From Schoenoplectus triqueter (lineage: Eukaryota; Streptophyta; Magnoliopsida; Poales; Cyperaceae): a stretch of 64,000 nucleotides of DNA. The stretch lies in contig CAXKVV010000022.1 in the NCBI GenBank assembly GCA_964058805.1, forward strand, positions 930,001-994,000, given 5' to 3'. The position numbers were made by a program, and so were the translations under genes. A model generated the notes under the pieces. That model saw only the letters and a program-made list of their open reading frames with translations, was not told where the DNA came from and did not search any database. Of this stretch, positions 45,074 to 56,801 are shown in pieces (position 1 is the stretch's first letter; each line of letters opens with the position of its first letter).

Positions 45074-45480
45074 ATGGCCAGGGTAATTCTTTCGTATGCA
45101 TTGTATTCGAAATTCTCATTTCATTTAGTAAAATAGAGGCCGCGCCTTCTCTCATGAACCCAGTAAATAGCGAAATTCAAGACCTCTGCTCCCAGTTGAA
45201 CGAAATCGATCCAGACTGAACTGCATTTCATTTCCAATCTACAAAGAACTGGCTCAATGATATCTCTCTCTCTCTCTCTCTCAATTGATTCCTTTCCAAT
45301 TTCTTTCTCATTAAAATCTTCAATCCATTTCTTTTTTATATGCAACTTTTTTAGTTACCATTTGTTGAGAAGACGGTATTCTTCTTCTGGTCTAACTATT
45401 TATTTCTTAATATGCATGTGATGTTCTGATTTGGGATTGGTAATCGACCAAATAGATCCAAATGGTATGATTCCCTTAAC
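45074..45480 (+). pseudogene. Invertase 5'-end pseudogene (exon 1, intron 1, mini-exon)
   Basis: The sequence aligns with 58613-58990 of the intact gene: ATGGCCAGGGTAATTCT against ATGGCTAGAGTAATTCT at the start, then CTACAAAGAACTGGCTCAATG at the exon 1 end, and TGGTAATCGACCAAATAGAT near the mini-exon. Breaks: a TAG after codon 20 followed by a frameshift, a TGA after GATCCAGAC, and loss of the intron 1 donor (AATG|GATATC-type sequence instead of AATGGTAATC). The 9-nt mini-exon (45456-45464, ATCCAAATG) and its splice sites survive. Similarity fades after about 45480, and no exon 3-8 sequence follows. It is a dead partial duplicate, in the same orientation 13.5 kb upstream. Because the intron is retained, it arose by DNA duplication, not retroposition. 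Confidence 0.85.
45269..45284. repeat. (TC)n microsatellite
   Basis: About eight TC units replace the corresponding intron 1 start of the intact invertase gene. Confidence 0.85.
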
Positions 45481-45894
45481 ACCTTTTTACTTTTATCACT
45501 TTTCAGTTTTCTTAGAAATTAGAAACAATCGAATGATAAAACAGCCATAGAATGATAGAAGATGAAAAAAAAAAGTAGTTAGCACTTGGCAAGTTAGCAG
45601 TGCTTCATTTCAGCATCCAGAGAAAAACCAACACCACTACACCAGTACCGAACTTTTCGTTTGAAGTTTATTTAATTTTGAATAAAAATTATATTTATTA
45701 TCTATTTTTATTTTCTTTTTTTAATTTTTAATTTGTGTTTATTTTATTTTTTTCATTCATTATATATTTAATTTATTTATTTTTACTTTTATTTGATTTA
45801 AAATTATTTAATTCAGAATTTAGTTAATGTATAAGAGTAGCAGAGATATTACTTTCCCGAATCAGACAAGAGGTAAAAAGAAAATAATTGTTAT

Positions 45895-46745
45895 AAGAAC
45901 TTGATATTTTTCAGATTTAAAAAGACTATATTTTTTGACAAAAAAAAATCAAAAAATATATAATCAGTTTCTATAGGTTCATATGACTTATTTCTACGAG
46001 AGCTGAAAGTTTTTATAAGATTTGAAGAAGATCTCATCTTATTTTTCTTTTTATTGTATTTCATCCATTTTAGAATTGATTTTGCGTTTATAAAAGATTC
46101 ATTGATGTTAAATGATTTAAATACATCACTTAGCCTCCATCTAGAATCCAATAATGTTTGTATGTAAATTTGAGCTAAAAAATAAAAAAGATCGAATTAC
46201 AAAATAAAAACATCAAAGTAAAGAAGAAAAATCAATATTGCACATCAAATATTCATCTCAGGGCTGATTTTGCATTTATAAGGGATTCATTGATCTTAAA
46301 TGGTTTAAAAGCATCACTTAGCCTCCATGTAGAATTCAATGATGTTTGTTTGTAGATTTGAGTCAAAAAAAGAAAAAAAATAGATGATACTAGAACTTAT
46401 TATTTTTTAGATTTAAAAAGGCTATAACTTTTTATAGAAAATTAAAAAAATATAAAATTAGTTTTTATAGATTTATATGACTTATTTTTATGAGATCTGA
46501 AAATTTATAAGATTTGAAACAGATCTCATCCTATTTTTTTATTACATTTTCAACTATTTTATGATTGATTTTGTATTTATAAATGATTCATTGATCTTAA
46601 ATGATTTAAATACATCACTTAGCCTCCATCTAGCATTCAATAATGTTTGTACGTAAATTTGAGTCAAAAGAAAAAAAATGAAGAAGATCGAATTGCAATA
46701 TAGAAATATCAAAGAAAATAAGAAAAATTGATATTGCACATCAAA
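45895..46745. repeat. Diverged tandem repeats: two long copies and one short
   Basis: Copy 1 (about 45895-46250) and copy 3 (about 46386-46745) share CAGATTTAAAAAG/TTAGATTTAAAAAG, GATTCATTGATNTTAAATGA, ACATCACTTAGCCTCCAT and AT(C)AATATTGCACATCAAA blocks. A partial copy (about 46255-46385) with GCATCACTTAGCCTCCATG lies between. Minus-strand frames through copies 1 and 3 both contain ARWRLSDVFKS/SRWRLSDVFKS-like peptides. The origin is unknown, possibly a decayed retroelement. Confidence 0.6.
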
Positions 46746-48399
46746 ACTTTATCTTTATTGCACAAATCAGAATTACAAACTCTAATACACTCTTAATATC
46801 TATATTTACATGATAGAGACCTACCTAGACCAAATTTATAGCTTGAGTAGAAGAAAAATTGATTGAATCTTGTATCTTTGGGTTTGGTATAGATCTCAAT
46901 TCAAAGATTGAATCTTATTTTGTCTAATTTGAGTTTTAATTGGTTTTGGCAGCGTTTTGAATTAGCATTTAGCTTGGGGATAGATTGTGTGTCGTGTGTT
47001 TGAAGAAGAAGAGGGGTTTATGACACCAGTTTGATTTTTCTTTGACCCATTAATATACCAACTCCTATAATTCATCTTTTCATATTTTTTCTGAACATTT
47101 TATAGTGTATTGGACCAGTTCTAAGTGTTTGAAATGTATTCTAACAGCTAAGAGCACAAAGTGGAGTTTATTTTGTTTGCTGAAAATTTATAAATTTATG
47201 ATCCCTAACCATCACTTGGTCATCAGATGATTCTAGAGACTTCTAAAAAGCTCTAGAGGTTCAAACACGTTCTTGTCACTTTCTTCTTGCATTTTAGGTC
47301 TTGTCGGATCTCAATTATGTATTCGAGACCCGTTTTTGCCTTCAAATCCGATTTTAAGCTACATAATCGTTCTTCTTCGTTTCTTTATCATTTCTTGTGT
47401 TTCAAAACTTGATTAACATCTAATTGACCTCAGAAATTGATCTAAAATATTTATTCCAACAATAGAATATTCCAGTATAGAGTTGAGCAACTCAGTTTTG
47501 GACTCGATTTGTGAGTTTGTGGTCTCATCAATTTGAAGTTTTTGAAATTCAACAAAACCCTCAAACGATCTCTTGTGACCATAGAGAATGTGTTTGAAAT
47601 ATCAATTTGATCCATTATGGCTCGAATTGCTCGATTTCATTTTTGGATTGAAAACTTCTCCTTCAGTATTCTCCCAAACCGATTGACCATTTCACAAGTT
47701 TTTTTATCTCTTTGTATTCTCATATTCGTGCTCTTACTAACGGTATATAATATGTGAGATTTCATCATATGGGACCATAGGCTTCATTTTTGTTTTAAGG
47801 CAGCGTATTATAACAGCCAGGAAGAAAATTCAAATTTCACCCTCTCCATTTTGATTTTTAATTGGAGCCCTCTATTTACTGATTTTTCTTATTTCCCTTT
47901 TATTTTTAAATTATTTGTCATGGGTTCCTTTGTCCAAATTGTAATAAAATTTGCTCAAATATTTTTTGAAGCATAATAAAATTTATGATAAATAAATCAA
48001 ATATCAATTTGCCCTTTAATCAAATATCATTTTTTTAATGTTTAATCAATTAATTTTTCATTATATCAATTAATAATTTGTAATTTTTTTACTTTTCTAA
48101 CTCCAAAAATATTAAGTAATATATTAAAATCTCTAAATTTTATGAAGAATTTGATTTTTCCATAAAATTAGAGTTTTAAGATTTTAGGTTTTAAAGAGAT
48201 TTTTTATTTGAATTTTTAGGGCTTTGACATTTAATTTTTTTTTTAAAAAAAATAATTTTTGAGCATTTCATGAATCCTTCATTTTTCTTGATGCTTTTAG
48301 ACTTAAATTAAATCTATTCGGGTTTTTAAAATTTCTGTTTAAATTTTCAAATTTATTGGGCCGAAATATTTTTTTTTAATTCTATGAATTTTCTGAGGT
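46746..48399. other. Intergenic, AT-rich, no gene
   Basis: No recognisable exon or bounded element. Two TCTAGAGACTTC/CTCTAGAGGTTC-like words near 47230 are minor. Confidence 0.45.
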
Positions 48400-51240
48400 G
48401 AACACACTCATAGAAAAATGACTCATCTAATACAAATTATACTTCATATTTCTCTTTCTCATAAGATTTTCTCATTTCTTGTGTCTAATGTATGTCAGAT
48501 TACATGTGTTATCTGGTTGATTGCACAACTCCATCTCTTCATGTGAATAGTGACACACGACATCATGACTACATCCAATACCATCGGGCTAGTGCCTGCA
48601 GTAGGAACATAATGCTAGTCTTCCACAGTGAATTGTCACTCAAATTCGAATTTGAATTATATTTGTTTTTCTCCGAATTTGAGGTGGGCTCTTGTAGGAA
48701 CCCCTTCTTCTCTCATTACGCTTTTTCTTTGAATTGATCACTACCAGTCTACCATTAGTTTAGAATTTGATGAATAGATTTGTTCACTGAGAGTAATAGG
48801 GGTCTGTATCCATTAATTGAAAAGAACATTTTTTTTTCAAAAATAAAAAAATAAATTTTGAATAGTTTTAAAAATATGTCTTTTCTTTCAAGAAATTCTT
48901 CTTCATTTTTTTTTCTATTTTTAAAATCCTCTAGACATTAAATAACTCCCTTCAATGCATTATTAGTCCATTTTCTAGTTCTAAGTAATCTAACAAGACA
49001 CTCATAAAAAAAGACTTATCTAATATCAATTATACTTCATAATAGCACTTGAAAGCTGTAGAATGGTAGTATTAAAATGTCAAAATAGTGCAAGAATGTA
49101 AAGAAACTAAAGTAGAAATGTATAAATCGATTTAGGACTTAATATTCAAGTGTAATGGTAGCGGAATATAATTTAGATCAATTCAATTCTCATAAAAATA
49201 TAGCAATCAAAGAAATGTGAGAAAAGAAAGTAAAGATAAAACAAGAACACAAGATGTAACAGAGTTCGGCTTTAACAATGCCTACGTCTCCGGGACCCTC
49301 AACCTCTAACAATTGAGGTTGAGCCGATATATTAAAAATATTTTTACACTTGTAGAACTTGGTCCCTTACACAAAAATGGGCCGTCAAGCCTATCGGAAA
49401 CACGAGTGACAACACACTCAAAAACGTGAGTGACAACACATTCAAAAAGTGAGCACTACAGCTCAAGAAAGAGTTGAGCACAACAGCTTAAGAAAATGTT
49501 TTCGAGAAGATCACGAAGGATCAAGTTGGGAGAATAGAGAGAAGCTAGATTGAGTTTGAACGAGAATTTGGCTAATTGAGTATTTCAATCTCTTGAATTA
49601 TCTCTCTCACTTTGTATATGGCTAGTAAGCTCTCTGGAGTAATGATTTTGCTAGATGGATCATATCACTACAGTGAGAGAGATGATTCTTTTAAAATAGA
49701 TCTTCTAAAACAGCTGAAGAAACTATTTTTCGGTCTGAACCGTTATAATGGTTTACGAATCGTTATAATGATTTAGAAAGAATGATCATTGGATCAACTA
49801 AGCTGAAACGTCACAACGATTCATCAAATCGTTATACGTTTCATGAATCGTTGTAACGATTACATAATCGTTACATAACGATACACTCTAGTTTATATGT
49901 ATATTTTTCTGTCTTAGAATATTTTTGAGTATTGAGATGAACCGTTATAACGATTACTGAATCGTTATAACGATTCATTGGCAGAAGTATTTTTCACTGT
50001 TGTTTAAGCTCAATTTATTTTGACCAATTCAATCTAGTTTAAGTCTAACTAAATCTAAGCATAATGCAATCTTGATTTAGTTTTTGTCTCATCATTAGTC
50101 TTGGTTCTTGTACACTAATCCATTTATAAATTAATTCCTGCACAAAACTTAAACAAGATAAATTATAAATTTTAAGATTATTTTATAAATTGATAAACAA
50201 AAAAGATATTAACGCTTCATATTTCTCTTTCTCATCATATTTTCTTCTTTCTTGTGCTTTGCTGGATGTCAGATTATATGTCTTATCGAGTCGGTGATAC
50301 AACTCCATCTCTTCATGTGCATAGTGACACATGGCACCATAATTGCATCCAGCAACATCGAACTGGCGCATGTAGTGGAAACATCATGCCAGTCTTCCAC
50401 AGTAAATTGCCATTCGAATTCGAACTTGAATTATGTTTGTTGTTCTCCAGATTTGATGTGGGTTTTGCAGGAACCCTTTCTCCCTTCGTTTTTTCTTTGA
50501 ATTTATCACTGTTAGTATGTCATTGGTTTGTAATTACATGGATAGATTTGTTCGTTGGGGTCTGTATCCATCGATTGGTCGGTATCCATTAATTGAGAAC
50601 AAACTTTTTAAAAATAAAATAAAATAAAAAACAAATTTTGCATAGCTCTGAAAATGTGCCTTTTCTTTCAGGACATTCTTCTCTATTTTTTTTATTTCTT
50701 CGTTTCTGGTTTTAAAAGACCTTAGATATTACATGACTTCCTCTGATGCATCATTGGTCGACTTTCTATTTCTAGGTCCCAATAAGATACTAATTGAAAA
50801 ATAAATCATCTAATACTAATTATATTTTATATTTTTCTTTTTTATTAGATTTTTTTCATTTTTTGTGCCTTAATAGATGTCAGGTTGCATGTGTTATCAG
50901 GTCGGGGGCACAACTCCACCTTTTCATGTGCATAATGACACGCGACATTATGACTGCATCAAGCACCATCAGACTAGCGCATGCAATAGGAACACCATGC
51001 TAATCTTTCATGGTGAATTGCCACTCGAATTTGAACTTGAATTATGTTTGTTGTTCTTCAAATTTGAGGTGGGCTCTTGCAGGAATCCCTTTTCTCTCCT
51101 ACGTTTTTTCTTCGAAATGATCACTGCCAGTCTGCCATTGGTTCGAGATTGGATGGATAGATTTGTTCGCTAAGAGGAATAGAGTATGTATCCATCAATT
51201 GGTTGGTATCGGCAGTTAAAGCTTGAATGAAATACTAGTG
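48400..51240 (-). pseudogene. Three tandem degenerate CCCH zinc-finger gene units (about 600 bp each)
   Basis: Unit 1 is about 48400-48995; unit 2 about 48996-50786 (split by solo LTR B); unit 3 about 50787-51240 (partial). On the minus strand each unit contains a related peptide: LQEPTSNSEKNKYNSNSNL, then LWKTS(I/M), and after a shared one-base frame change a CCCH-like core. In unit 2 the core is GCNYGAMCHYAHEEMEL, in unit 1 GCSHDVVCHYSHEEMEL and in unit 3 ACHYAHEKVELCPRPDN. C-x5-C-x3-H followed by E.EL and RPD matches the second half of plant CCCH fingers, which bind AU-rich RNA. Stops and frame changes in every unit suggest non-function; unit 2 keeps 62 open codons. Assigning a CCCH ancestor is an inference from the motif spacing and from the K-T..C preceding it. 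Confidence 0.45.
49040..50214 (-). mobile_element. Solo LTR, copy B
   Basis: Minus-strand copy of the 30026-31211 LTR, flanked by the 5-bp TSD CTTCA (49035-49039 and 50215-50219). It sits inside tandem unit 2 of the CCCH-like array, between ATTATACTTCA and TATTTCTC. The outermost bases at its 50214 end (the LTR 5' terminus) are partly deleted compared with copy C. Arrays of CGTTATAACG-type palindromes lie at about 49735-49985. Confidence 0.8.
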
Positions 51241-51273
51241 TTATTGTTATGAACCTCAGTTAATAATAGTTAC

Positions 51274-52572
51274 TAATAGACCTTTAAAGCACTAGGATGT
51301 TGATATTGAAAGGTCAATATAGTGCAAAAATGTAAAGAAAACCTAAGGTAGAAATGTATAAATCAATTTGAGGCTTAATGTTTAAGTGTAATGACAGCGG
51401 AATACAATTTAAATCAATTCAATTCTCACAAGAATATAGCAATCAAAGAAATGTGAGAAAATAAAATAAAGATAAAGCAAAAACACAAGATGTAACGGAG
51501 TTCGGCTTTAACAATGCCTACGTCTCCTAGACTCTCAACCTCTAATAATTGAGGTTGAGCCGATATATTCAAAAAGAGTTTTTACACTTGTAGAACTTGG
51601 TCCCTTATAAAAATGGGTTGTCAAACCTATCGGTAATAAGAGTGACAACACACTCAAAAGGGTGAGTGACAACACACTCAAAAGAAAGGTGAGTGACAAC
51701 ACACTCAAGAAAATGTGAGCACTATAACTCAAAAGAATGTTTTTAAGAAGATCACGAAGGATCAAGTTGGGAGAATAGAGAGAAGCAAGATTGAGCTTGA
51801 ACAAAGATTTGGCTAATTGAGTGTATCAATCTCTTGAATTATGTCTCTCACTTTGTATATGGCTAATAAGCTCTCTGGAGTAATGATTTAGCTAGATAGA
51901 CCAAATTACGACAATCATATCAGTTTCAGTGAGAGAGGTAATCCTTTTAAAATAGATTTTCTGAAGAAACTATTTTTCGGCCTGAATCGTTATAACGGTT
52001 TACGAATCGTTATAGCGGTTTAGAAAGAATAATCATTGGATCAACTGAGCTGAAACGTTATAATGATTTATCAAGTAGTTATACGTTTCATGAATCGTTG
52101 TAACGATTACAGAATCGTTATACGTTTCACAAATCGTTATAACGATTATTATAACGATTACTTAATCGTTACATAACGATACACTCTGATTTCTTTTGGA
52201 ATATTTCTACCTTAGAATATTTTTGAGTATTGAGATGAACCGTTATAACAATTACGGAACCGTTATAATGATTCACTGGGCAGAAGCATTTTTCTTGTTG
52301 TTTAAGCTCAATTTATCTTGACCAATTCAGCCCAGTTTGAGTCTAACTAAACCTAAGTCTAATGTAGTCTTGATTAAGCTTTTATATCCCAGCACTAGTC
52401 TTGGTTCTTGTGCACTAGTCTTGATTAAGCTTTTATATCCCAGCATTAGTCTTGGTTCTTGTGCACTAGTCCATTTGTATGTTAATCCCTGCACAAAACT
52501 CAAACAAGGCAAATTGTAAAATTCAAGATTGTTTTGCAAATCGACAAATCAAAGAAGATGTTAAGTGTAACA
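51274..52572 (-). mobile_element. Solo LTR, copy C
   Basis: Minus-strand copy ending (plus strand) GTGTAACA, flanked by the perfect 5-bp TSD GTTAC (51269-51273 and 52573-52577). It is longer than A and B because of an internal tandem duplication of about 51 bp at about 52366-52470 (TCTTGATTAAGCTTTTATAT unit) and an expanded palindrome region (51985-52275). Confidence 0.87.
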
Positions 52573-52741
52573 GTTACAATTGAATCAAATTTGGCGAAAG
52601 TAGAGCCAATTAAGAGAAAAGAAAATAAAAAAGATGCAAAATATATTTCTCTTATTCAATAACAGCTAATTACATCATAATTTTGTGTATTTATAATCTT
52701 ACAATCAGTTACTATAACAAATTCATTAACTACAATTATTA

Positions 52742-53004
52742 GAGCATTCGGATTGGTGTCGACTGTCAAAATTAAAATTTTATATCATGCCATCAATTGA
52801 CAATTTATTTTAAGAGTGGCATCCCTGAATAGAATGAAATTGTCAAAATGATACTTTCGTAATTAATTTTTTGCTTCTTCGCTGACGTGGCTTGTCAAAT
52901 TTAAATAATTATCTAATTTTATCTATTATCTGCATCCTTTAAATTTAAATGATAATTGTCAAATGAGATTTGACAATCAATTTAACAATGAGATATGAAT
53001 GCTC
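52742..53004. mobile_element. PIF/Harbinger (Tourist-like) MITE
   Basis: Starts GAGCATTCGGATTGG and ends ATATGAATGCTC, flanked on both sides by the 3-bp TSD TTA (52739-52741 and 53005-53007). GAGCATnC termini with a TTA target are typical of plant Tourist-like elements. A partial relative lies at about 56930-57068. Confidence 0.8.
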
Positions 53005-53007
53005 TTA

Positions 53008-53486
53008 CAAGAAACAAAATCAGTTATTATCTAAAAGAAATACATTTGTTGCCTTCCTCTCTATTTTCATTTTCACCCTCTAAGATGTGAACGGATCCGC
53101 TAATTGGAGGGACCGTCTTCAAGCTGTTATAACTATCGTCTCCGCTTCCTTTGATTTGAATTTTGGCACTGACCGCTTCAGTATTTGCAAATCTATCGGA
53201 ACCGATAGCTGAGCTCTCCTTTCCCTTCTTCTCTCGTTGCTTCCTCACTCTTTCTCCTCTTCACTCCTTCCTCATGTAGCCACGTACTTCTCTTCTCCAG
53301 TACCACTTTTCTTAATCTTCTCTATCGTTGTTACTGATAGTTACCATTCATTTTTTGGGTTTTGTATCAGTTCTCCAGAGTTGTATTATTTTGTTGAGAG
53401 TTTGTCGGCGTCTTTAGATGCCATCATTTGGAGATCAGATCAGACGGACGAGTTTCTTCGTATGGAGCCACCGGCGTGGATGTGTG
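53008..53486. other. Unresolved region with a 73-codon minus-strand open frame
   Basis: The frame at 53248-53027 (-) begins MRKQREKKGKESSAIGSDRF and includes SGDDSYNSLKTVPPISGSV. Its composition is protein-like and it follows a purine-rich leader, but no domain is recognised and no further exons were found. The plus-strand open frame at 53237-53536 overlaps its start and is probably a shadow of the leader. It could be a first exon or a decayed gene end. Confidence 0.25.
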
Positions 53487-54041
53487 TAGAGGTGTGTAAA
53501 TGGATCGGTTTAATTGGTTTTGAACCGAACCGTTAAATTTTGGACTATTTGGTTCGATTTTTCAGTTTAAAATTTTCAGTTTGGTTGAATTTTTTTGCTA
53601 ATTCAGTTTTTGTTCTCTGTTTCGGTTTTGATTTTTCTAAATCGAATAAACCAAATAGTCTAAAATTTATCAAATAATTTTATTTTACTTGATATAAATA
53701 AGAATTATATCAAAAATAATCCGAATATATTTATTTTGTTTAAGTTTTATTTAGTTATTTTCTTTATCTTTTAAACTATTTATTTTTCTATCAATTTTTA
53801 TAACTTTTGATATTTTTATTTCTCTTTAAATAATATAATTTCGGTTTAACCGAATAAACCGAAATATTTTTCGGTTTATTCGGTTTTCGGTTTATTCGAT
53901 TTTCGGTTTATTTGATTTTCGGTTTATTCGATTGATATTTTTAAAAAATTGGTTCAGTTCATAATTTGACAAACTAAAAAAAAACTTCGGAAGCTTATAA
54001 TTTTTTCGGTTTGAATCGAACCGACCATTTGTACACCCCTA
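53487..54041 (-). mobile_element. hAT-type MITE, family 2, copy 3
   Basis: Reverse orientation relative to copies 1 and 2. It begins TAGAGGTGTGTAAATGGATC and ends CCATTTGTACACCCCTA. It is flanked by the perfect 8-bp TSD GATGTGTG (53479-53486 and 54042-54049). TTCGGTTTATTCGG repeats are inside. Confidence 0.93.
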
Positions 54042-54049
54042 GATGTGTG

Positions 54050-54937
54050 GTCTCTACACTGCCTCTGTAGGTTGAAGGTTAGGTTCATTTTCTTCTGGAC
54101 CAATTGGAAGAGTTATCTTTCTAAGAACTTTTTTATTTCTATTGTTCGTTTACTTTATTTTGATTTTTATTCTTATTCTGATTTAAATATTAGAAGAACA
54201 GGGCATCAATTCTTTAATTAAATTTAAATATCTGTATTTTTTAATTAAATAATAATAATGATAAGAGTATAATTATATTCAATAATAATTTATTATTAAT
54301 AATATAATAATAACTAATTTAATTATTACAATATTAGTATTACAATATTTTCAACAAATATTTTTTATATGAGCCAATAGCTTTAGTTAATGAGTTGACT
54401 TGATTAATCACGAACTTGATCTGGCTTGGCTAACTGGCAAAGTTCGAGTCGATCAGATACACACCAAGTCACCAAGGGATAAATTGCCGTGTATAGATAT
54501 GAAATTTCAGACGCTTAATTGCCAATAAACTTTTGGTCCAGAAAATTGTCCAATCAATTTTGTTTGAATGTTAAACGGGTTCGACACGACATCTCGGCTC
54601 TATATAGGTGCCGTCGTTCGAAATACACAATAGCAAAAATGTCTTTTATACCAAGAATGATGAAATATAATAAACTTCTCAGATAAATAAGTGCATCTCG
54701 AATCATTTATTTTACTTATTATAGGAAAACAAAAATTAGGAAGCATTTTTCGTTTTGCATGAAATTAGTGCATTTCGATTCTGCACCATTACCAAAGTAC
54801 ATCCCACGAGATTCCGAATGCAAATTTTACAAGTTGGATGCGAAATGTTCGGATGACCCAGCATCCTATTGTTTTGCGGTCCACGCGCGTATGTATCAGA
54901 TGAAAGCGTTTATATTCGAATTTGGAAATATTTATAG
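54050..54937. other. Intergenic, AT-rich, no gene recognised
   Basis: Contains an open frame (54759-54956, +, beginning MKLVHFDSAPLPKYIPRDSE) without known domain or splice context. GTTCGAAATACAC near 54608 also occurs near 40110 with similar surroundings, suggesting an old dispersed repeat. Confidence 0.35.
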
Positions 54938-55266
54938 TAAGGCTGGGATCGGTTGAAATTGACAATGAATGTTTAAATAAATATAAAAAAATAAAAAATA
55001 ATTATATATGTATTTTTTTTATTTATAGATTGATATTAATCATACAATTTTATTATCGCTTGATAGTTTATCAAAGACCATCAAATTTTCATTTAATTTG
55101 TCATGGTTTTAATTTAATGGTCTTTGATAGAGTATCAAACGATAATGAAATTTGAATGATCATTAATTTATAGAAAAAAAATATTTTTAACATTTTTTTC
55201 ATAATTATTAAGAAACCCATTATAAGGTTGTCAAAATAACTCATTGTCAACTGATCCCCACCCTTA
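54938..55266. mobile_element. MITE related to the 23211-23600 element
   Basis: GGCTGGGATCGGTTGAAATT on the left and CATTGTCAACTGATCCCCACC on the right are inverted. The ATCA(C/G)TTGACAAT core matches the Mutator-type MITE at 23.2 kb. An internal hairpin has CAAAGACCATCAAATTT / TTAATGGTCTTTGATAG arms. No clean TSD could be read. Confidence 0.6.
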
Positions 55267-55728
55267 CACTAGTATATTGAGTGTTTATAATATAAATTTG
55301 AATAATTTACACTTAGCATGAAATTAACAATTCAACATACATTTTTATCTAATAAAAAACTATCAAAATAATATTCTTTTTATATTAAAAATAACAAAAT
55401 AACTCAAAATAATAGGTAATTAAGTCGATGAATAATTTTTTTTATATAGAACTTCATATTATTAAATATTTGCATAATTCTTTCATTATTCACAGTATTA
55501 AATAAATTTTTTGCAATGAAGGTAATCAAATAATCTAGGAGGGTCAAAAATTAAGTTTAAAGGGTTAAAATTGACAAAAACTTCACCAAAAAATATTATT
55601 TTTTAAAATTCAAGGATCAGTTGACATCCCCCCCCCCCTCGAGCCTTACTACATTCGTCTCTGTATGAAATTATGTTCGGCATTAAGATACACTATTGTA
55701 TTATAGCATCAATATTGTTGACAATCAC
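55267..55728. other. Intergenic, AT-rich; short poly-C tract
   Basis: A C run of about 10 near 55629-55638. Nothing else recognised. Confidence 0.4.
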
Positions 55729-56801
55729 CACTACAATTTGGGGCTATTATAGCGGTTAAAAATGGAATTTTATAGCGGGCTAGTGGGGGTGCTATAAAAA
55801 GTCTTGAGAACCACTATTAAAGAATACCCTTTAATAGAGGTTGTTATATAACAATCGCTATTAAAGGCATCATTTAATAGCAGTTCTTATGCAACAACCG
55901 CTATTAAAGGGTATGCTTTAATAGTTGTTGTTATATAACAACCGCTATTAAAGGGTTGTGCCGAATTAAAAAAAATACTGACAGATGTGATAGCTGTACA
56001 GCTGTCAGATTCGTCAGTTTTTAATTTTTTCATTCTGAAACACAAATTTTAAATTCAAAATTTAAAAACTAATTTGAACAAAAAAATTAGAATCGAAAAT
56101 AATTTGAACAAAAAATTTAGAACATAAAAATAATTTGAGTTTTAAATTTTATCACAATTTGAATATAAAATTTAAAACAGAAAAGTAATTTGAATTCAAA
56201 ATTTAGACACAAAATTTGAAAAATAAATAATTTGAATTCAAAATTTGAACAGAAAATTAAAAAGAAAGAATAAACAAATAAATTTTAAAAGAACAAAATA
56301 AAAAATATGTCCTAATTTTTTTTTTAAATCTTGAACTTTTTGTTTGATATTTTGTGTTTGAATTTTGAGAAATTGGGAAGATGAAAAGAAAAATGAGAGA
56401 TGAATGGGGGGTGAAGAGTGGTATATATATATGTAAGAGAGGGATGAATATGTGAAAATTTTCTGAGTGATTTCTAAACATTGGATCGATTAAAATGGAC
56501 GTTGAAAATTAAAAAATATATTAGCGATCCGTGGACAGTGGTGCATATTCGTAGGACCCTTTTTATAGCGGTTGCTATTAAACAGTGGACAATGGTGCAT
56601 ATTAAGGTACCCTTTAACAGTGGTTCTTTAGTAGAACCGCTATAAAAGGCTTTAATAGTGGTTGTTTAAAAGCAACTGCTATAAAAGCTCAGTTTTAATA
56701 ACGGTTGCTATTAAACAACCGCTATTAATGTCTTTTATAGCTGTTCTATTATATAATCACTATTAAATAGAGTTACAAAAGTTTTTTTTTCTATAGTAGT
56801 G
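55726..56801. mobile_element. Non-autonomous CACTA element
   Basis: The left end reads CACCACTACAATTTGGGG and the right end TTTTTCTATAGTAGTG: the CACTA-type terminal repeat. If the element starts at 55726, both sides have the 3-bp TSD AAT (55723-55725 and 56802-56804). Many subterminal copies of CCGCTATTAAAGG/TAATAGCGGTT-like motifs occupy both ends, as in CACTA transposons. The centre has AATTTGAA/TTCAAATT repeats. No transposase. Size about 1.07 kb. Confidence 0.8.

Noticed and set aside
45121..45345. 74-codon minus-strand frame near 45.2 kb
   Set aside because: It is antisense to the invertase pseudogene exon and its charged repeats come from the TC microsatellite.
49040..52572. LTRs B and C as the two ends of one short LTR retrotransposon
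   Set aside because: Each LTR has its own different 5-bp TSD, and the DNA between them is the same tandem repeat that lies outside copy B, with no primer-binding site or polypurine tract.
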